Part shown: one piece after another, positions 24,477-27,567 of the stretch | How positions within the stretch are numbered: position 1 is the first letter of the stretch | Layout of the letters: each line of letters starts with the position of its first letter | Assembly: GCA_033064195.1 (NCBI GenBank) | Contig: JARBJD010000630.1 | Location: forward strand, 1 to 27,567 | Reading direction: 5' to 3' | Source: Blattamonas nauphoetae | Lineage: Eukaryota > Preaxostyla > Oxymonadida | DNA length: 27,567 nucleotides | Made by a program: the position numbers and the translations under genes | Notes under the pieces: model-generated | Databases searched by the model: none | Told to the model about the DNA's origin: nothing | The model's input: only the letters and a program-made list of their open reading frames with translations

Positions 24477-25103
24477 AGTCGACATTCAAGATGACTACGC
24501 AAAACCAGCTATCAACTTCATGCAGAATCAAGGATATCTGTTTGCTTGTGATAAAACATGAAACGGACTCTTTTGAGATGCCTGTTTTCTGAAGGGATTT
24601 AAGGAGAATTGAGGTTGTTTGTGAAAGGAATTGATTAGGTTCGTTTTGTGCTTTTTCAACAGGTTTTCAACTTTCATAAATATGTCGCTGATTTACGATC
24701 CAGAAATTGACACGGAGGTCCAACAGATTCAGTAAAGATTATTCAAAGAGGATTTCAGATATCAGTGATCTGATCATCAGAATTTTGTTTTCACGATTTT
24801 CTGATATTCAGAAAGATGAAATGAAAATCATCAACAAAACTTGGTTTCCGTAGAGGTTTTCGTTCTGAACTAATCCGATGCTGATTTCTTCCTGACACAC
24901 AACCAAAACTGGGAAAGACACAAAACAATGGTTGAATTGAGCCTTGATGTTCTCAGATTCGCAATTGAGAGTATTACCATATTGCATTTCGTCAAAGAAT
25001 TGGCTTTGTACAGAGACGATCTTCAAAACAGTTGGTTGTGCCTATTTAATGGTTTTTAGTTTCTCCAATAATCAGATATCGTCATTAACATCCGTAAAGG
25101 TCC
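24477..25103. other. Intergenic, with short protein-like frames
   Basis: A short plus-strand frame MSLIYDPEIDTEVQQIQ begins at the ATG near 24682. Frames on both strands at about 24808-25060 look mildly protein-like (plus: MVELSLDVLRFAIESITILH; minus: QYGNTLNCESENIKAQFNHC). None is convincing by itself. Confidence 0.3.
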
Positions 25104-25625
25104 GTCACCAACCCTGAACCTGAGGTCCAATAAACCATTTTGGTCCAACTAAGAAAAGTTAAATTTGAGAAATGTCCTATTTGGGGAATTCGAGAACTCT
25201 AAAAATACCTCGTTTTAGCCACTTTTCAAAATGTGTACTAGTATATCTCAACAACCAGTGAACCGATTTTCATGACATTTTCACAGAAACGTTTTTGGTG
25301 AATCTAAAATATTGAAAAAATTGAAAAAATTAGGGTATTTCGAAGATGTGAAAAAGGCTTTTTCTCGCCCAAAATTTCTTAGGCAAAAAATTGTTTTTGT
25401 GAGTCTTTTTCGATATATTCACGATAAATATGCTTTTATTTGGTGTAAAACGGATATCTGGTTGTGGAGATTTGAGCGGAAAAAGTTTGAAAATGTGTGC
25501 ATTCCTGCTGCATGCAGTATTTTTAGGATTTCTCGAATTCGCCAAATAGGAAATTTCTCAAATTTTACTTCTTTTTCTTCGTTGGACCAAAATGGTTTGT
25601 TTGGACCCCAGGTTCCGTTGCTGAC
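25104..25625. mobile_element. 0.52 kb MITE with about 106-bp terminal inverted repeats
   Basis: 25104-25209 and 25519-25625 are inverted copies at about 80% identity, sharing AACCATTTTGGTCCAAC, AATTTGAGAAAT and GAATTCGAGAA. The interior (about 310 bp) is AT-rich and non-coding. The exact ends and the target duplication are unclear, so the superfamily cannot be assigned. Confidence 0.8.
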
Positions 25626-25736
25626 AGAATCGGGTTTATGACATATCTTTAAGCAGAAAAGATGAGGATCATCGAATGATCTTTCTTTTTCTCATCATCC
25701 AGTCTCACTTCATTCCAAGCCTATACAGCTAAACTA

Positions 25737-26885
25737 GTTCTGAAATGAAGAAGAATAGTTCAGAAATGAAAATGATTGTTCAGAAATGAAGAGGAATTGT
25801 TCAGAAGTGAAAATGATTGTTCAGAAATGAAGAGGAATAGTTCAGAAATGAAAATGATTGTTCAGAAATGAAGAAGAATTGTTCAGAAATGAAAATGATT
25901 GTTCAGAAATGAAGAAGAATAATTCAGAAATGAAAACAAATAATTCAGAAATGAAAAGCAAATTCAACAGGCCTGAAAGACAACAACAATTCGAAAATCC
26001 CTTCTTTCTATTGAAAGAACAGTTCATCAAAAGCTCAAAGTCAAAACAAATACGTTCTCGTGGTGTCAGAAATAAGTCCCGTCTCACATTAAAACGGTGT
26101 GGTTTGTGACAGAATCTCAACAAAAGACTCACACAGAAGGACATACTGCATGCTGAAGCGTTTATTGTTGAAAAACTTGAATGTTTGAAATAGTCCTATG
26201 CGAAACTCGCTTTTCATTCTGAACCCGCACACACGCCCATTTTGTCATAGTAGTACATGTGGTCAGACAAAACGAAGTGACAACAATACCTGAAAACAGG
26301 TGTTGAGAATCCGAATCTTCTGAACCAGAGAACAGATCTTCACCAACTTTTGCATGACTCACATCAGAACAATTAGAAATCAAAAGTTATAAATGTGAAA
26401 CATCTCACAAACTGTTCTCGAATGGATAGTGGTGAAGATTGGTCAACTCGCTGAAATACTATCGTAGTTGTGCAGGTTTAGGGAAAATGCGCTGGTTTTT
26501 CATGGCGCTTTGACTAGACAAATTCCCAGCTGTCCGTATGGATGAACCTGATGTATGATTTTCTCACCTTTTGATCTTTGACATCTGAATTTGAGATATT
26601 TCTTTCGTGATCTGTTCGTTGAATTTGTATTTAGTGGAATGTAGGAGCAACGTCAGTACATCCGAGAACCTTTTCTCAGTGGTTGCATGGAGATTCCTGA
26701 CTTGTTTTCATTTCTGAATTATTCTTCTTCATTTCTGAACAATCATTTTCATTTCTGAACAATTCTTCTTCATTTCTGAACAATCATTTTCATTTCTGAA
26801 TTATTCCTCTTCATTTCTGAACAATCATTTCACTTCTGAACTATTCTTCTTCATTTCAGAACTATTTTCTTCATTTCAGAACAAG
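25737..26885. mobile_element. Foldback-like element ending in inverted arrays of 20-21 bp repeats
   Basis: The left array (25737-25955, about 11 units) alternates TTCAGAAATGAAAATGATTG with a TTCAGAAATGAAGAAGAATT unit. The right array (26704-26885, about 9 units) is the inverted counterpart with the same alternation. The outer flanks also match inversely (GTTCTGAAATG preceded by an ATACAG-type word). The 750-bp core has no clear gene. Tandem-repeat termini in inverted orientation are typical of foldback elements. Confidence 0.8.
25956..26703. other. Core of the foldback-like element; no gene seen
   Basis: Frames at its left edge are continuations of the repeat array. A minus-strand frame at 26383-26162 has no recognisable features. 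Confidence 0.4.
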
Positions 26886-27407
26886 TCTACCTGTATTGTT
26901 TGAAAAGAATCGATCACTATAATCGTGACACGGTGTATGTTTTGAAAAGGATTCTTCCTTCGTTCTTACAGTTTTGCCAATCCGACCAGGGTGCAACGAA
27001 TCGACAGTTGTCTCCACAATTCGTTTTGTTTTCTTCTTCATGAAACAGTGAAACTCTGACCCGTCGTAGGTGTCATGCGTAAGAAAGATTTGAGTCCTAC
27101 TGAGGTCATTTTCCTGCAATTATTTCGTAAATTGTTCAGGGATGTCGATCTTACTTGACAGATTCATCATTTGTTGAGGATATGTCCCAGTACACTCCTG
27201 TATAATGGGATTCAATCGTCTTTGCAGTTGATACTGAGAAAACAATCGAGTTATGGAAGCCGTGAAGATGAATACAGTGTTTGCGCTAGAGCCATTCATC
27301 AGTCACTCTCAAATACTTCCAGTATGTAGAAAGATCTTGTGGGAAGTCTAGACGAATCCATCCAAGAGAGTAACTCTCCTTCCTCCCCGAATCAGGACTG
27401 CAATTCC
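26886..27407. other. Intergenic between the foldback-like element and the final gene
   Basis: A minus-strand frame from 27119 (with FLTHDTYDGSEFHCFMKKKT and SLHPGRIGKTVRTKEESFS) looks mildly protein-like and could be a gene relic. The plus strand from 27330 is open in the frame of the final gene. Confidence 0.3.
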
Positions 27408-27567
27408 ATGACAACAGCCATCACTGAAACGAAAAGCTTCGCAATTCAGCATGGATACGTTCTTTCAGTGACGAGTGTCAAAAAGATCAAAGAAAACCTA
27501 AAGTGCAGATATGCCCCACATCGGAAGTCCAAGAGAGCCAAGAAAAAGACAAAGAGCACAAAGAAAA
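27408..27567 (+). CDS. Start of a probable FAR1/MULE-type gene, running off the window
   Basis: The frame from the ATG at 27408 is open to the window end (53 codons). It reads SFAIQHGYVLSVTSVKKIKE, then LKCRYAPHRKSKRAKKKTKS. The pattern A-x2-HGY-x-LSV, a Lys/Arg spacer, LKC and a basic run is what the N-terminal zinc-binding domain of FAR1-related proteins and Mutator-like transposases shows before its second Cys. The frame is open upstream to 27330, including SNSPSSPNQDCNS, so the true start may be earlier or spliced. The rest of the gene, and thus whether a transposase domain follows, is outside the window. Confidence 0.5.
   Translation, partial: MTTAITETKSFAIQHGYVLSVTSVKKIKENLKCRYAPHRKSKRAKKKTKSTKK

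Noticed and set aside
25858-26109. Plus-strand frame with repeated SEMK/NE motifs, and its minus-strand counterpart
   Set aside because: It translates the foldback repeat array; the periodicity comes from DNA repeats of 20-21 bp that do not keep frame over the array.
25737-26885. CRISPR-like repeat arrays
   Set aside because: Units are contiguous, without unique spacers of constant length, lie in inverted pairs and occur in a eukaryotic context.
1-27567. tRNA, rRNA or riboswitch genes
   Set aside because: No cloverleaf-like arrangement, conserved rRNA segment or other recognisable RNA motif was seen by reading; a covariance-model scan was not possible here.

Overview
The window is eukaryotic DNA, probably from a protist. 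It contains a large Polinton/Maverick-type element with jelly-roll capsid genes, protein-primed DNA polymerase B, a retroviral-type integrase and a packaging ATPase. Several smaller DNA transposons and repeat-ended elements surround it. I cannot name the host: no complete host gene, rRNA or tRNA is visible. The element genes are intron-free and use the standard code.

Layout. 1-4194 is a 4.2 kb element with about 290-bp terminal inverted repeats; its interior carries decayed, protein-like frames on the minus strand, one with a likely 47-nt intron, plus a small repeat-ended insertion (about 1650-2325). A short tandem array (4195-4315) adjoins its right end. 4316-5857 is largely silent, with one decayed frame. 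5858 to about 22400 is the Polinton block. It looks like a composite of two related copies in opposite orientation that meet near 11060. The left copy (plus strand, 5858-11060) holds only a capsid-type gene module. The right copy (11060-22400, mostly minus strand) holds part of the same module, then the ATPase, a small coiled-coil gene, integrase, PolB and a 129-aa repeat protein. The shared capsid module therefore appears as an imperfect inverted repeat with arms of about 2.5 kb, and the left arm is lengthened by a 519-bp hAT-type MITE with an exact 8-bp target duplication. About 22400-27567 is flanking DNA: mostly gene-poor sequence, a 0.5 kb MITE (25104-25625), a foldback-like element ending in roughly 20-bp tandem repeats (25737-26885) and, at the very end, the start of a probable FAR1/MULE-type gene.

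How the Polinton genes fit together. PolB (protein-primed family) and the integrase would copy and insert the element; the FtsK/HerA-like ATPase would package DNA; two tandem, clearly paralogous capsid proteins and two small paralogous MAPG proteins look like virion components. Almost every gene is preceded by a T-rich motif ending at or just before its ATG. The structural genes and the 119-aa and integrase genes carry a TTTTTATTTTT-type motif, while PolB and the 129-aa gene share a different TTTTTTAATTTGTA form, which suggests two expression classes. The replication half looks largely whole. The left copy is broken in several (about four) places, and the right copy lacks part of its capsid set. 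The two copies differ at about 9% of residues in the shared part of the major capsid protein, so the composite is not recent and is not a simple assembly duplicate.
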